Assembly (NCBI GenBank): GCA_965261945.1
Contig: CBDHEF010000001.1
Span: 248,001-312,000 of the forward strand
From: VXOI01 sp965261945
Lineage (GTDB): Bacteria > Chloroflexota > Dehalococcoidia > Lucifugimonadales > UBA3495
Direction of reading: 5' to 3'
Length of the DNA: 64,000 bases
In this document: one piece after another, positions 16,862 through 24,818 of the stretch
Layout of the letters: every line of letters begins with the position of its first letter
Numbering within the stretch: the first letter of the stretch is position 1
The notes under the pieces: model-generated
Databases searched by the model: none
The model's input: only the letters and a program-made list of their open reading frames with translations
Told to the model about the DNA's origin: nothing
Translations under genes and position numbers: made by a program

Positions 16862-18136
16862 CTACCGGTACTCGGCGGCCCACTCTCTGGGGAACGTGTG
16901 CCCCAGTTCTTCCAGGATTTCGATGTAAGTGACCATCACTTCGCGGCCTGGCAGTTCCTTGTCTTCCATTTCCTTAATCCAGTCGCCCGGAATGTCCGAG
17001 AGCGCGGCGGCCCACTGTGCGCGGGCTTCCTCGGTCATATCATGGCGGGTTACACCCATCTCTTCCCATTCGTCCAACGCCGCATTACGTCGTTCCAAAA
17101 TCAGCGATGCGTTGAGTTGCACCGCTTCGTCTGCCACATCCAACATCAGTTGTTGCAGGTCTTCGGGCAGGCTGTCCCAAATGTCCTTATTGATCCCCAG
17201 GCCCGTTGGCATGGCCGCACCCATGTTTACCCAAGTGACGTTCTTGTTGAAGTCGTGGTACTTGTAGGCGTGAGAGATGTCCCAAGGCAGGAATTCCGCA
17301 TCGATGACGCCGGTCTGCAAAGCCTGGTAGCGGTCCGCCACAGGCATGGCGATGGCGGTGGCTCCGGCGCCCTGTAGAATCTTGGGATGATATGAGCCGA
17401 TGGAGGCAATTTTAATGCCGTCGAAATCCTCGAAAGTGACGATGGGGTCCTTCGACGTCAGGTTGTAGGTGTCGATGACCGTTGGTACGAGGAAGATCAT
17501 GTTGTAGGCTTCTATTTCCTCCCGCAGAGCCGGCACTTCATCAAACAGCCGCTGGGATGCTTCCAGAATCATGTGCGGGTCTCCGGGGCCGAAGGGCACG
17601 GCATAGGTCCAGTTGCCCAGCGGCAGCTTTCCGGGGTAGTAAGGCAACGCGACCGTGCCGGCGTCGGCCAACCCGACCTCAATCGCCTCCAGGGTCTCGC
17701 CGGCCTTGGTCAGGGCGCCGGACCAATAGAAATCAGTCCACTCAATGCGCCCGCCGCTGCGGCGCTCCACTTCGTCGGCCCACCATTTATGGACTTCGCT
17801 CATCAGGAACGGGGGAGGCGAGAGGGGGGAGCTGAACTTCAGTTCGAAGACTTCTTCGTCGCCGGTTGGAGCGGGCATTGCAGTTGGCGTCGCCGCCGCC
17901 TCGGTCGGCTCAGGTTCCTCTGGCATCGCAGTCGGTTCCATTGCATCCGTGGGCGCTGGCATCGCAGTAGGTTCCATTGCATCCGTGGGCGCTGGCATCG
18001 CAGTCGGTTCAGGGACGGGTGTCGAGGTTGAGTCCGAGCCGCAGGCTACTGCGAACATACTCAGCAGCGCCAACAAAGACACCAGGGCAATAATCTGGAA
18101 CAGCCTTACGTTTAACATCCGGTACTTCCCATACAT
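16862..18136 (-). CDS. dctP: TRAP transporter substrate-binding lipoprotein (DctP family)
   Basis: 424 residues. The N-terminus has a lipoprotein signal ending LLSMFAVACGSDS, so it is probably anchored outside the membrane. A low-complexity linker follows with PTAMPAPTDAMEPTAMPAPT repeats, made by a near-perfect 36-bp DNA tandem repeat around 17941-18008. The DctP domain then starts at EVFELKFSSPLSPPPFLMSE and includes VGLADAGTVALPYYPGKLPL and GVIDAEFLPWDISHAYKYHD. It captures the solute for DctQM. Start alternatives are ATG 18136 and ATG 18118 (both with weak ribosome sites). Confidence 0.9.
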   Translation of the reverse strand: MYGKYRMLNVRLFQIIALVSLLALLSMFAVACGSDSTSTPVPEPTAMPAPTDAMEPTAMPAPTDAMEPTAMPEEPEPTEAAATPTAMPAPTGDEEVFELKFSSPLSPPPFLMSEVHKWWADEVERRSGGRIEWTDFYWSGALTKAGETLEAIEVGLADAGTVALPYYPGKLPLGNWTYAVPFGPGDPHMILEASQRLFDEVPALREEIEAYNMIFLVPTVIDTYNLTSKDPIVTFEDFDGIKIASIGSYHPKILQGAGATAIAMPVADRYQALQTGVIDAEFLPWDISHAYKYHDFNKNVTWVNMGAAMPTGLGINKDIWDSLPEDLQQLMLDVADEAVQLNASLILERRNAALDEWEEMGVTRHDMTEEARAQWAAALSDIPGDWIKEMEDKELPGREVMVTYIEILEELGHTFPREWAAEYR

Positions 18137-18169
18137 TCAAATGACCTTGACAGCGCAACGCAGTATTCC

Positions 18170-18197
18170 GTTATAAGACCTACGAAAACCGACGTAA
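18170..18197 (-). promoter_or_regulatory. Possible promoter of the dctPQM operon
   Basis: On the minus strand TTACGT and TATAAC are 16 bp apart, about 35 bp upstream of dctP. The rest of the 18137-18340 intergenic region holds no other clear signal apart from a TATAAT just ahead of thiL without a matching -35. Confidence 0.35.
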
Positions 18198-18340
18198 TTC
18201 CTGTCACGCTGGATATAGTATCGCATACTAATCAGTTCGGAATCAGCTTGTCAACTGCTACCAATTTTTCCTCTGGCTCCGATTGCCCGTAATTGTGCCT
18301 GGATACCCGCCTATGGGCTATAGGCTATAATTGGAGAGCA

Positions 18341-19375
18341 ATGCAGGTGAGAGACATAGGCGAGTTCGGGGTAATCGAGCGGCTCAATCGCATGGTAGTC
18401 GGGCGCGGCCCGGGCAATGACGCCGTGCGCGCCTTTCCGCTGCTGGTGGATACCGGAGACGACACCGCCGCCTGGCAGTCGGGCGATGGCCGCGAGCTTT
18501 TCACCACCGACACCGTGGTCGAGGGCATCCACTTCACCCGTCACACCACCCCTTGGCGTGACTTGGGCTGGAAGGCCGTCGCCGCCAACGTCAGCGACGT
18601 TGCCTCCATGGGTGGCCTGCCCACCTATGCCCTGATAACCCTGGGCCTGCCGCCCGAAACCGAAGTGGCCGACATCGAAGAGATGTATTGCGGGATGCTG
18701 GAAATCGGCGAGGAATACGGTATGGCCATCGTGGGAGGAGACATCGTAGGCTCGCCCGTGCTGTTCGTCACCACCGCCCTCGTCGGCGTCGCCGGGCGCC
18801 CGCCGATGCTGCGCTCCAATGCCCGCCCCGGCGACGCGGTGGCCGTCAGCGGATACGTCGGCAGTTCGGGCGGCGGGCTTCGGCTGATGCTGGGTTCTGA
18901 GCTTGCCGAAGGGTCCGGCGCCGCGGGAGAGTCCGCCGACTTCTTGCGCCGTGCCCATCGCAGGCCCGTCCCGGCGGTCCGGCAAGGTCAGTTGCTGGCC
19001 GAAGCGGGAATCACCACCGCCATGGATGTGAGCGACGGTCTCGGCGACGACTTGGGCAAGCTGTGCGCCGCGTCCGGCGTGTCTGCCCGCGTTCACGCTT
19101 CGGCGGCGCCGGTGCACCCGATGCTGCGGCGGGAGTTCCCCGGCGACTGCCTTGCCCTGGCCTTCGGCGGTGGCGAGGACTACGTGCTGCTGTTCACCGG
19201 CCCGCCGGATGTTGTGGAATCGCTGATCCCCCGGTTGGGAGAGGGCAGCGCCGTTATCGGCTCCATTGTGGAGGCGGGTGCCGGCGTGGAGCCGGGCCGG
19301 GTGGCCGTTTTGGACGATGCTGGCCGGAAGATTTCCCTGACGGAAAACGGCTGGGACCATTTCCGCTCGACGTAG
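18341..19375 (+). CDS. thiL: Thiamine-monophosphate kinase
   Basis: 344 residues. ThiL phosphorylates thiamine monophosphate to the diphosphate cofactor. PurM-like fold markers are GDDTAAW (Mg/ATP-binding Asp pair), TTDTVVEGIHFTRHTTPWRD, ANVSDVASMGG, IVGGDIVGSP, AMDVSDGLGDDLGKLC and LAFGGGEDYVLLFT. ATG 18341 has GGAG 4-7 nt upstream. The loop GSELAEGSGAAGESADF is encoded in part by a stretch identical to the genome's TGAGCTTGCCGAAGG intergenic repeat. It leads a thiL-tsaE-tsaB cluster. Confidence 0.94.
   Translation: MQVRDIGEFGVIERLNRMVVGRGPGNDAVRAFPLLVDTGDDTAAWQSGDGRELFTTDTVVEGIHFTRHTTPWRDLGWKAVAANVSDVASMGGLPTYALITLGLPPETEVADIEEMYCGMLEIGEEYGMAIVGGDIVGSPVLFVTTALVGVAGRPPMLRSNARPGDAVAVSGYVGSSGGGLRLMLGSELAEGSGAAGESADFLRRAHRRPVPAVRQGQLLAEAGITTAMDVSDGLGDDLGKLCAASGVSARVHASAAPVHPMLRREFPGDCLALAFGGGEDYVLLFTGPPDVVESLIPRLGEGSAVIGSIVEAGAGVEPGRVAVLDDAGRKISLTENGWDHFRST
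18896..18914 (+). repeat. Copy of the TGAGCTTGCCGAAGG repeat inside thiL
   Basis: TCTGAGCTTGCCGAAGGGT within thiL matches the core of the intergenic repeats at 36281-36345, 59391 and 61828. It falls in the variable loop after the SSGGGLRLM segment. Confidence 0.6.
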
Positions 19376-19414
19376 GCCGAATGGCCTGCACTTTTGACTA
19401 CCAAAGGAACAGAT

Positions 19415-19921
19415 ATGCAGGAACCGGCGCGCCATTCCCTCGTGTTGCGCTCCGGCAGCCCGGAGCAGACCCGCCGCCTCGGCTGCGCTGTCGGAGAACG
19501 CGCGCGCGCCGGGGATGTGTACCTGCTCAGCGGGCCGCTGGGATCAGGAAAGACCTGCTTTACCCAGGGCCTCGCCCTCGGCCTGGGCGTGGAGGGGTAT
19601 GTCCGCAGCCCGACTTTCGTGCTGATGACCCGGCACCATGGGCGGCTCACCCTGCATCATATAGACCTTTACCGCATCGGCAGTCCCGCAGAGGCTTGGG
19701 ACCTGGGCTTGGACGAGCAGCTTTTTGACAGCGGCGTATGTGTTATAGAGTGGGCCGAGCGAGCCGAGGAACTGCTGCCTGAAGATGCGCTGTGGCTGGA
19801 GTTCAGCTATGGTGAAGCAGAGGAGAGCCGCGACATTGTCCTCGATGCTGGACCATCCCGCTTTGACGCCTTGTTGTCTGAACTGGCCTCAGCCGGGCCA
19901 TTTGCTGCGGAGGCCCCTTAG
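19415..19921 (+). CDS. tsaE: tRNA N6-threonylcarbamoyladenosine synthesis ATPase TsaE
   Basis: 168 residues. The P-loop is LSGPLGSGKTCFTQGLALGL; VRSPTFVLMTRHHG, LHHIDLYRIGSPAEAWDLGL and VCVIEWAERAEELLP complete the TsaE signature. It works with TsaB and TsaD in t6A modification of ANN-decoding tRNAs. ATG 19415 follows AGGAACAG; an upstream in-frame TTG at 19394 is less likely. tsaB starts 8 bp downstream. TsaD is not in the window. Confidence 0.92.
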   Translation: MQEPARHSLVLRSGSPEQTRRLGCAVGERARAGDVYLLSGPLGSGKTCFTQGLALGLGVEGYVRSPTFVLMTRHHGRLTLHHIDLYRIGSPAEAWDLGLDEQLFDSGVCVIEWAERAEELLPEDALWLEFSYGEAEESRDIVLDAGPSRFDALLSELASAGPFAAEAP

Positions 19922-19929
19922 GCTGGATT

Positions 19930-20664
19930 ATGCTTCTGGCAATTGACACCTCCACCAGACACGCTTCGGTTGCGCTGGCCGATGGAGAGCGCGTCGTAGC
20001 CCTCCGGGCCTGGCACTCGATGGTCAATCACACAACCGGGTTGATGCCGGCAGTGGCCCATGTCCTGGCAAACCGGGGCGTTCGCCCTGGGGACCTGGAC
20101 GCCGTAGCCGTCGCGCTGGGGCCGGGAGGGTTCAGCGCCCTCCGCACCGGGGTCAGCGCGGCAAAGGGCCTGGCACTGGCGGCTCGCATCCCAATCATCG
20201 GGTTGGGCAGTCTTGACCTGGAAGCATTTCCCTTCCGGGACGCCGGCCTGCAAGTCTGCGCTCTGCTGGAAGCGGGCAGAGGAGAAGCCGCCTCCGCCCT
20301 GATGGCTCCAGACGGTTCCCGGCTGCGTGAGGACCGGATAACCGGCCCGGAGGAATTGCTTGACGAACTGGATGCCGGAGCTGACGACGCGGTGGTGTTC
20401 TGCGGCGAGGGGCTGACGCTGTGGGCCAACGACGTAAAAGCCCGCCTGGGCGGTCGCGCCATCATCTGCCATGCTCCGCCCTCGGCCAGGGCCGGCTCCC
20501 TGGCGCTGCTGGCGCAAGGCCGCCTGAATCTTGGTGATACCGACGACCTCGACAGCCTTCAGCCAGACTACCTGCGTATGCCCAGCATCGGCGTACCCAA
20601 GCGGCGGGACCGAAAGCCGCAGGCGTCTTCTCCCCGGCCGTCCCGCTCACGGCAGGGAGCCTGA
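19930..20664 (+). CDS. tsaB: tRNA t6A biosynthesis protein TsaB
   Basis: 244 residues with an ASKHA-type beginning, MLLAIDTSTRHASVALADGE, and AVALGPGGFSALRTGVSAAK, then GLALAARIPIIGLGSLD, the TsaB core. It lacks the metal-binding histidines of TsaD, as expected for the scaffold/activator paralog. C-terminal residues after DYLRMPSIGVPKRRDRKP are basic and variable. It is part of thiL-tsaE-tsaB. The acetyltransferase RimI that often follows tsaB is absent here. Confidence 0.92.
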   Translation: MLLAIDTSTRHASVALADGERVVALRAWHSMVNHTTGLMPAVAHVLANRGVRPGDLDAVAVALGPGGFSALRTGVSAAKGLALAARIPIIGLGSLDLEAFPFRDAGLQVCALLEAGRGEAASALMAPDGSRLREDRITGPEELLDELDAGADDAVVFCGEGLTLWANDVKARLGGRAIICHAPPSARAGSLALLAQGRLNLGDTDDLDSLQPDYLRMPSIGVPKRRDRKPQASSPRPSRSRQGA

Positions 20665-20735
20665 TGCTTGCCCGGCTCATGGAACGCGCCCGGAATTGCC
20701 GTTTTCTGGTGGATACGGCGAGGGCGGGTAACCTC

Positions 20736-20765
20736 CCCAATATCGGCGGGCCCAATATCGGCGGG
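20736..20765. repeat. Exact 15-bp tandem duplication upstream of a dehydrogenase gene
   Basis: CCCAATATCGGCGGG is present twice in direct contact, ending 5 bp before the ATG at 20771. It would replace the usual ribosome-binding region with GGCGGGATATA. Confidence 0.9.
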
Positions 20766-20770
20766 ATATA

Positions 20771-21940
20771 ATGCCTGACGGCGGGGTGCTGTTGCTGGGT
20801 TGTGGCCCGATTGGCCTTGCAGCTTCCCGTCTTATGGGACAGGACCGCGCTTTCAGCCGCGTCATCACGGCCGATAGTGTTGCAGATCGGGCCGCTGCGG
20901 CGGCGGAATTGTGCGGCGGAAAGGCAGTTTCCATTCGTCTCGACGCCACCGATGACGAATCGCTGGCCAGGGTTATGGATGACGTTTCTCTTGTGGTCAA
21001 CACCTTGCGCCTCCCATTGGGCGCCCTGTTGCCATTGATACGCAACGTGGTGGACGCCGGAGCATCCTATGTCGATTCCGGCAGCGATGCCGAGGCCATT
21101 CAGGCGGTGTTTGATTCGGATTACCTGGGGGCTGCAACCGGATACCGGTCTGTTGGAGTGGTCCCCGGGCTGGGGGCGTCGCCCGGGCTGACCAACGCCC
21201 TGACCAGCTACCTCGGCCAGCGGCTTGAGCGCGTTGACGAGGCCCGGTTCTATATGGTGGACGACCTGCGCCGCCGCAGCCTGAGGCAGTGGAGCGACCG
21301 CCTGGCCGCCTTTGGTTCGCCCGCGCTGGTCTGGCGGGTAGGCGAATGGCGGCACGTTTCGCCAATGTCGGAGTTCCAAGACGCCGTATTTCCGGCTTTG
21401 GGCGCCATCCCATGCTGCACTGTTGGCCTCGGCCCGGTCACGCTCCCCGGCAGTATTCCGTCGCTGACCCATGTGTCCAGCCATCGCGGGTTCTCGGATG
21501 GGGCGATGGATGAGATGATGCGAAATCTGTTGCGCTTCGGTTTTGGCAGCGACCGCCCCGTTGATACCACCGCCGGCCCGCTCAGTCCCGCCGGGTTCGC
21601 CGCCGCCTTCTTTTCCGGCCCGCGCGACACTTGGGACGGCCCGTTTTCCGCCGCCCTCTACGGATTCGGGGCTGCGCCGGGGCCTGTGTTGCGGCAGGCG
21701 CAGGTGAGCGGACTGCTGCGCGGCAGAAAGACCTGCTTCACGATGTCCTATCACTTTCCCGGTGAAGACGACGCCGACAACGTCGCCGCGACGTTGGCCG
21801 TCGGCGCCCGTATGCTGTTGACCCGCGAGCTTTCAGCCCCCGGCCTCCATGCGCCGGAATCCCTCGACCCCGCGCCCTTCCTTTGGGACATGGAGCGCCG
21901 CGGCGTCGAAATCCAACTGACCAAGACCGTCGAGGACTAG
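20771..21940 (+). CDS. Saccharopine dehydrogenase-like NAD(P)-binding protein
   Basis: 389 residues. The N-terminal Rossmann motif is VLLLGCGPIGLAASRLMG, followed by TADSVADRAAAAAELCGGKA and VSLVVNTLRLPLGALLPLIR, then GASYVDSGSDAE and VVPGLGASPGLTNALTSYLG. This is the Lys9/saccharopine dehydrogenase-like C-type arrangement (Asx-PG motif, GLGxxPGxxN). Members include saccharopine reductases, carboxynorspermidine dehydrogenases and uncharacterised enzymes, so no pathway is assigned. The ribosome-binding site is weak and lies in the tandem duplication. Confidence 0.75.
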   Translation: MPDGGVLLLGCGPIGLAASRLMGQDRAFSRVITADSVADRAAAAAELCGGKAVSIRLDATDDESLARVMDDVSLVVNTLRLPLGALLPLIRNVVDAGASYVDSGSDAEAIQAVFDSDYLGAATGYRSVGVVPGLGASPGLTNALTSYLGQRLERVDEARFYMVDDLRRRSLRQWSDRLAAFGSPALVWRVGEWRHVSPMSEFQDAVFPALGAIPCCTVGLGPVTLPGSIPSLTHVSSHRGFSDGAMDEMMRNLLRFGFGSDRPVDTTAGPLSPAGFAAAFFSGPRDTWDGPFSAALYGFGAAPGPVLRQAQVSGLLRGRKTCFTMSYHFPGEDDADNVAATLAVGARMLLTRELSAPGLHAPESLDPAPFLWDMERRGVEIQLTKTVED

Positions 21941-21960
21941 GGGCGAAATCGAGTGGCATC

Positions 21961-22251
21961 ATGTATAGAATCGCTATAATGCTCATTGGGCTGGCGGTTT
22001 GCCTCCTGCCCTCTTTTATTGCCATCTACCGGGACAAACGTCACAAGAACGCCATCTTCGTGTTCAATCTGCTGTTCGGGGCGTTGCTCGCCGGATGGGT
22101 GGCCCTCCGGGTGTGGGGGTTGTTGGGTGCAGGGATCGCCGGGTGGGTCGCGGTGATGGCGTGGAGCCTTTGGCCGGAAAGTCCCCGGCAAGAACTGACC
22201 CGCCCCCCAACCGATTACGGAAAAACTGATTCACAGGAAGGGAACAAATAA
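21961..22251 (+). CDS. Superinfection-immunity-like small membrane protein
   Basis: 96 residues. MYRIAIMLIGLAVCLLPSFI, then AIYRDKRHKNAIFVFNLLFG and WVAVMAWSLWPESP, matches the Imm_superinfect (T4 Imm-like) family: two to three membrane helices with the H-K-N-x-I-x-x-x-N-L pattern. Chromosomal members are common and their function is not established. The stop overlaps the ndk start (TAATG), so it is translationally coupled to ndk. Confidence 0.72.
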   Translation: MYRIAIMLIGLAVCLLPSFIAIYRDKRHKNAIFVFNLLFGALLAGWVALRVWGLLGAGIAGWVAVMAWSLWPESPRQELTRPPTDYGKTDSQEGNK

Positions 22252-22700
22252 TGGAGCAGACGCTGGTGTTGGTGAAACCCGACGGAGTGCAACGCGGACT
22301 CATTGGCGAGGTCATCGGACGCCTGGAACGGCGAGGGCTGAAGCTGGTGGGAATGAAGCTGATGCAGATGGATGAGGCCCTGGCCAATAGACACTACGGC
22401 GAACACGTAGACCGTCCCTTCTTTCCGGGGCTGGTCGGCTTCATAACCTCGGGCCCCATCGTCGCCATGGCCTGGGAGTCCAGCAACGCGGTGGAAATCG
22501 TCCGCAACACCATGGGCCCCACCAACCCGGTCAACGCGGCCCCCGGCACCATTCGCGGAGACCTGGGCGTGGACATCGGGCGCAACCTGATACACGGCTC
22601 CGACAGCCCCGAGTCAGCCGGGCGGGAACTGTCTCTTTTCTTTGAGCCGGGGGAAATCCTGACCTATGCCCGCAGCAGCGACCAGTGGATCGTCGAGTAG
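22251..22700 (+). CDS. ndk: Nucleoside diphosphate kinase
   Basis: 149 residues. It transfers the gamma-phosphate from ATP to NDPs. MEQTLVLVKPDGVQRGLIGE opens the fold. NLIHGSDSPESAGRELSLFF carries the phospho-accepting His and the family signature. PGTIRGDLGVDIGRN binds the phosphates. Full length. The start overlaps the previous stop by one base. An intrinsic terminator at 22722-22751 is oriented for the opposite strand. Confidence 0.96.
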   Translation: MEQTLVLVKPDGVQRGLIGEVIGRLERRGLKLVGMKLMQMDEALANRHYGEHVDRPFFPGLVGFITSGPIVAMAWESSNAVEIVRNTMGPTNPVNAAPGTIRGDLGVDIGRNLIHGSDSPESAGRELSLFFEPGEILTYARSSDQWIVE

Positions 22701-22721
22701 CAAAGTCAGGCGGGAATGCAC

Positions 22722-22751
22722 AAAAAACCCTCTCCGTTCGAAGGAGAGGGT
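22722..22751 (-). terminator. Intrinsic terminator of rsfS, built from the CCCTCTCC repeat
   Basis: On the minus strand ACCCTCTCC and GGAGAGGGT enclose a 7-nt loop and are followed by six T. It ends rsfS transcription about 40 bp after the stop. Confidence 0.8.
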
Positions 22752-22789
22752 CGAGGTGAGGGCGCCCCGAGCGTCTGGCGTTCCGGCGT

Positions 22790-23338
22790 TTACAGTACGT
22801 GCACGACTTGGGGCGCACGACCCCACAGGCGTTCCAAGTCGTAAAACTCCCGCTCATCCGGCGAGAATAAGTGGACGATGACGTTGCTGAAGTCCAGAAG
22901 CACCCAGCCGGAGGCCGGCGTGCCCTCTCTCCTATGCCGGACGACCCCGGCATCCTTGAGCGTTTGGGACAGGTCTTGCTCCAGCGCCTCAATCTGCCGG
23001 GACGACTCAGCCGACATTATCACAAAGTAATCGGTGAAGGGCGCAAGCCCCCGCAGGTCCAACAGCACGATGTCCTCGGCCAGCTTGTCCGAAGCGACAT
23101 CAACAATGAACTGCGCTACTTCCAGGGGTTCCAGCGTCGGTTCCTCCGTGCTCTTGCGAACTCTTGGCGGCGTTCCGCCGACTTTTGGGAGCCGGTTTCC
23201 GGCCTGAATGGACTGCTGGCGAGTATAGGGCTGGCGCCTGCGCCGGTCAATCACGCTCACGCTGAACCCGGCAGTTCTCTGCAATTCTGGCTGAACGCCG
23301 GCCATTTGCCTGCCGGAATCTGCGGGGCAGGTCTCCAC
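22790..23338 (-). CDS. rsfS: Ribosomal silencing factor RsfS
   Basis: The C-terminal 115 residues are the RsfS/Iojap domain: EVAQFIVDVASDKLAEDIVL, LRGLAPFTDYFVIMSAESSR, EGTPASGWVLLDFSNVIVHL and FYDLERLWGRAP. It binds L14 (uL14) and blocks subunit joining when nutrients are short. The frame allows an N-terminal extension of about 65 residues that looks non-conserved (GTG 23338 or ATG 23305 as starts); I see no better start close to the domain. A terminator follows. Confidence 0.88.
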   Translation of the reverse strand: METCPADSGRQMAGVQPELQRTAGFSVSVIDRRRRQPYTRQQSIQAGNRLPKVGGTPPRVRKSTEEPTLEPLEVAQFIVDVASDKLAEDIVLLDLRGLAPFTDYFVIMSAESSRQIEALEQDLSQTLKDAGVVRHRREGTPASGWVLLDFSNVIVHLFSPDEREFYDLERLWGRAPQVVHVL

Positions 23339-23397
23339 GTAATAACTAAAGACAGGCGCTAGACAGGCTCCGGCCTGGCTTGACCGCGGAGTACGTT

Positions 23398-24552
23398 ATG
23401 ATTCTCATTGGCTCCCTGTTACCCAAATTTGCCGCGGCCGGCCTGGTCTTGGCCGCTCTGCTGTTCGTGGCCTGTGGCTCGGACCCGACGCCGACTCCCA
23501 CGCCCGCGCCGACCGATGTCCCCGCACCGACGCCGACCCGGTTGCCCACGGCCACACCCGAAATCGCTCTGTCCCGCGAGACGCTGCTGCCGGCTGACGC
23601 CACCTTCGTGGTTGATGCCAACCCCGCCGCCATGCTGGATTCGCCGGTAATGATGACTATCCTGGGGATGTTGTTCGACAGTGGCGGAACGGGGAGTGAG
23701 AGTGATTTTCTTGGCGAACTAGAGAGTAAAACCGGAATTGACCTGCGTTCCGTCGAATTTGTGGAAATGTTCGCGGACCTGGAGACCGTCTTGGAAGCCG
23801 GCCTCTCGGCGGATATGGAAGAGGACAGTGATGCGCCCAGGATGGGCGTAGTCCTGCGGGGGGTATCAGATGAGGCCGACTTCGCCGGAAGAATGATGGC
23901 GGCCTCGGCAGAAAATCCTGAGATTAAACCTGAGATTGAATACGAAGTTGAATTCTATCGCGGCCACGGCCTGTACGTAGACTCGAGCGGCAACGAGGAC
24001 AGCTTCTCATTCAGCTTCCTGGATTCAGGCACCCTTCTGTTCGGGACGACGGACGGGGTGAAGGCGATGATTGACGTGGCCGAGGGAGTCGCGCCGCCTT
24101 TGTCCGGCGAAGGAATTCGGGCCCTTGATGCCCTGGGAGACCGTCACTTGGGGGTAATCCTGTCGACCCCGCCTGAGTTGCTGGAAATGACAGGCGAAGG
24201 CACGGGGGACGGGATGGGGATGCTCGGCTTCTTGGACCCGACGGCCCTGTCTTCTCCTCTAACTGTGATGAAAGTTCGGGTGGGCGACGCAGCCTTTGAA
24301 ATGCAAGTAAAGCAATTCTTCGAGGAAGAAACCGCCGCTAGCGCATCCAGGGAATACACCGTCGGCGCCATGGCCATGCTGGGGGTAATGGCCGGCTCCC
24401 CGGGAATCCAGGACTTGGCCGCTGGTATGACAATCAGCCAGAGCGGCCTGGAGGTATCCTATAGTCTGACCATCAGCGAGGCGCAGATGCAGGAGATTTC
24501 CAAATTCCTGTTTGCCCTTGAAGAAATGAGTTCCACTGAACCTCAGGGTTGA
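23398..24552 (+). CDS. Lipoprotein with a Thr-Pro linker, function unknown
   Basis: 384 residues. The signal sequence ends VLAALLFVACGSDP, a lipobox, followed by TPTPTPAPTDVPAPTPTRLP as a surface linker. The folded part has ETLLPADATFVVDANPAAML, then VVLRGVSDEADFAGRMMAAS, then LLFGTTDGVKAMIDVA, which recalls DUF3352-type proteins (solute-independent beta/alpha repeats) but without certainty. GGAG lies 7 nt before ATG 23398. An intrinsic terminator made from a CCCTCTCC repeat follows. Probably an extracytoplasmic anchored protein. Confidence 0.65.
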   Translation: MILIGSLLPKFAAAGLVLAALLFVACGSDPTPTPTPAPTDVPAPTPTRLPTATPEIALSRETLLPADATFVVDANPAAMLDSPVMMTILGMLFDSGGTGSESDFLGELESKTGIDLRSVEFVEMFADLETVLEAGLSADMEEDSDAPRMGVVLRGVSDEADFAGRMMAASAENPEIKPEIEYEVEFYRGHGLYVDSSGNEDSFSFSFLDSGTLLFGTTDGVKAMIDVAEGVAPPLSGEGIRALDALGDRHLGVILSTPPELLEMTGEGTGDGMGMLGFLDPTALSSPLTVMKVRVGDAAFEMQVKQFFEEETAASASREYTVGAMAMLGVMAGSPGIQDLAAGMTISQSGLEVSYSLTISEAQMQEISKFLFALEEMSSTEPQG

Positions 24553-24595
24553 CGGGGTTGACGAGCCGGGCGGTCAAGCTGAAAACGGGGGGGGC

Positions 24596-24632
24596 AATCC
24601 CCTCTCCTCACACAAAAGGAGAGGGGATTTTT
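24596..24632 (+). terminator. Strong intrinsic terminator after the lipoprotein gene
   Basis: AATCCCCTCTCCT and AGGAGAGGGGATT form a 13-bp stem with an 8-nt loop and a five-T run. It is another instance of the CCCTCTCC repeat serving as a terminator. Confidence 0.85.
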
Positions 24633-24665
24633 CCGCTCCATTATACCTTTTTGCTTGCCGAGGTC

Positions 24666-24693
24666 TTGTATCGAAAGATAATTGTGATATATT
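24666..24693 (+). promoter_or_regulatory. Putative gltBD promoter
   Basis: TTGTAT and TATATT are 16 bp apart in an AT-rich island, 126 bp upstream of the gltB ATG and just after the previous gene's terminator. Confidence 0.5.
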
Positions 24694-24818
24694 ACACAAA
24701 TCTGTCCGCAGCCCGGCTGGGGAGGCGATTGTTGCCTCGGCGCCCCCGAATTTTCTGCGGCTGTTGGTACGAGCGAAGCGCCCCAGCGCTCAGTTTTCCT
24801 GGCAGGGATTCGGAAAGT

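Noticed and set aside
18326..18331. TATAAT immediately upstream of thiL
   Set aside because: It is only 9 bp before the ATG and no -35 hexamer lies at 16-19 bp, so a promoter here would be near-leaderless and is not supported.
20767..20772. TATAAT overlapping the ATG of the saccharopine dehydrogenase-like gene
   Set aside because: It overlaps the start codon and has no -35 partner.
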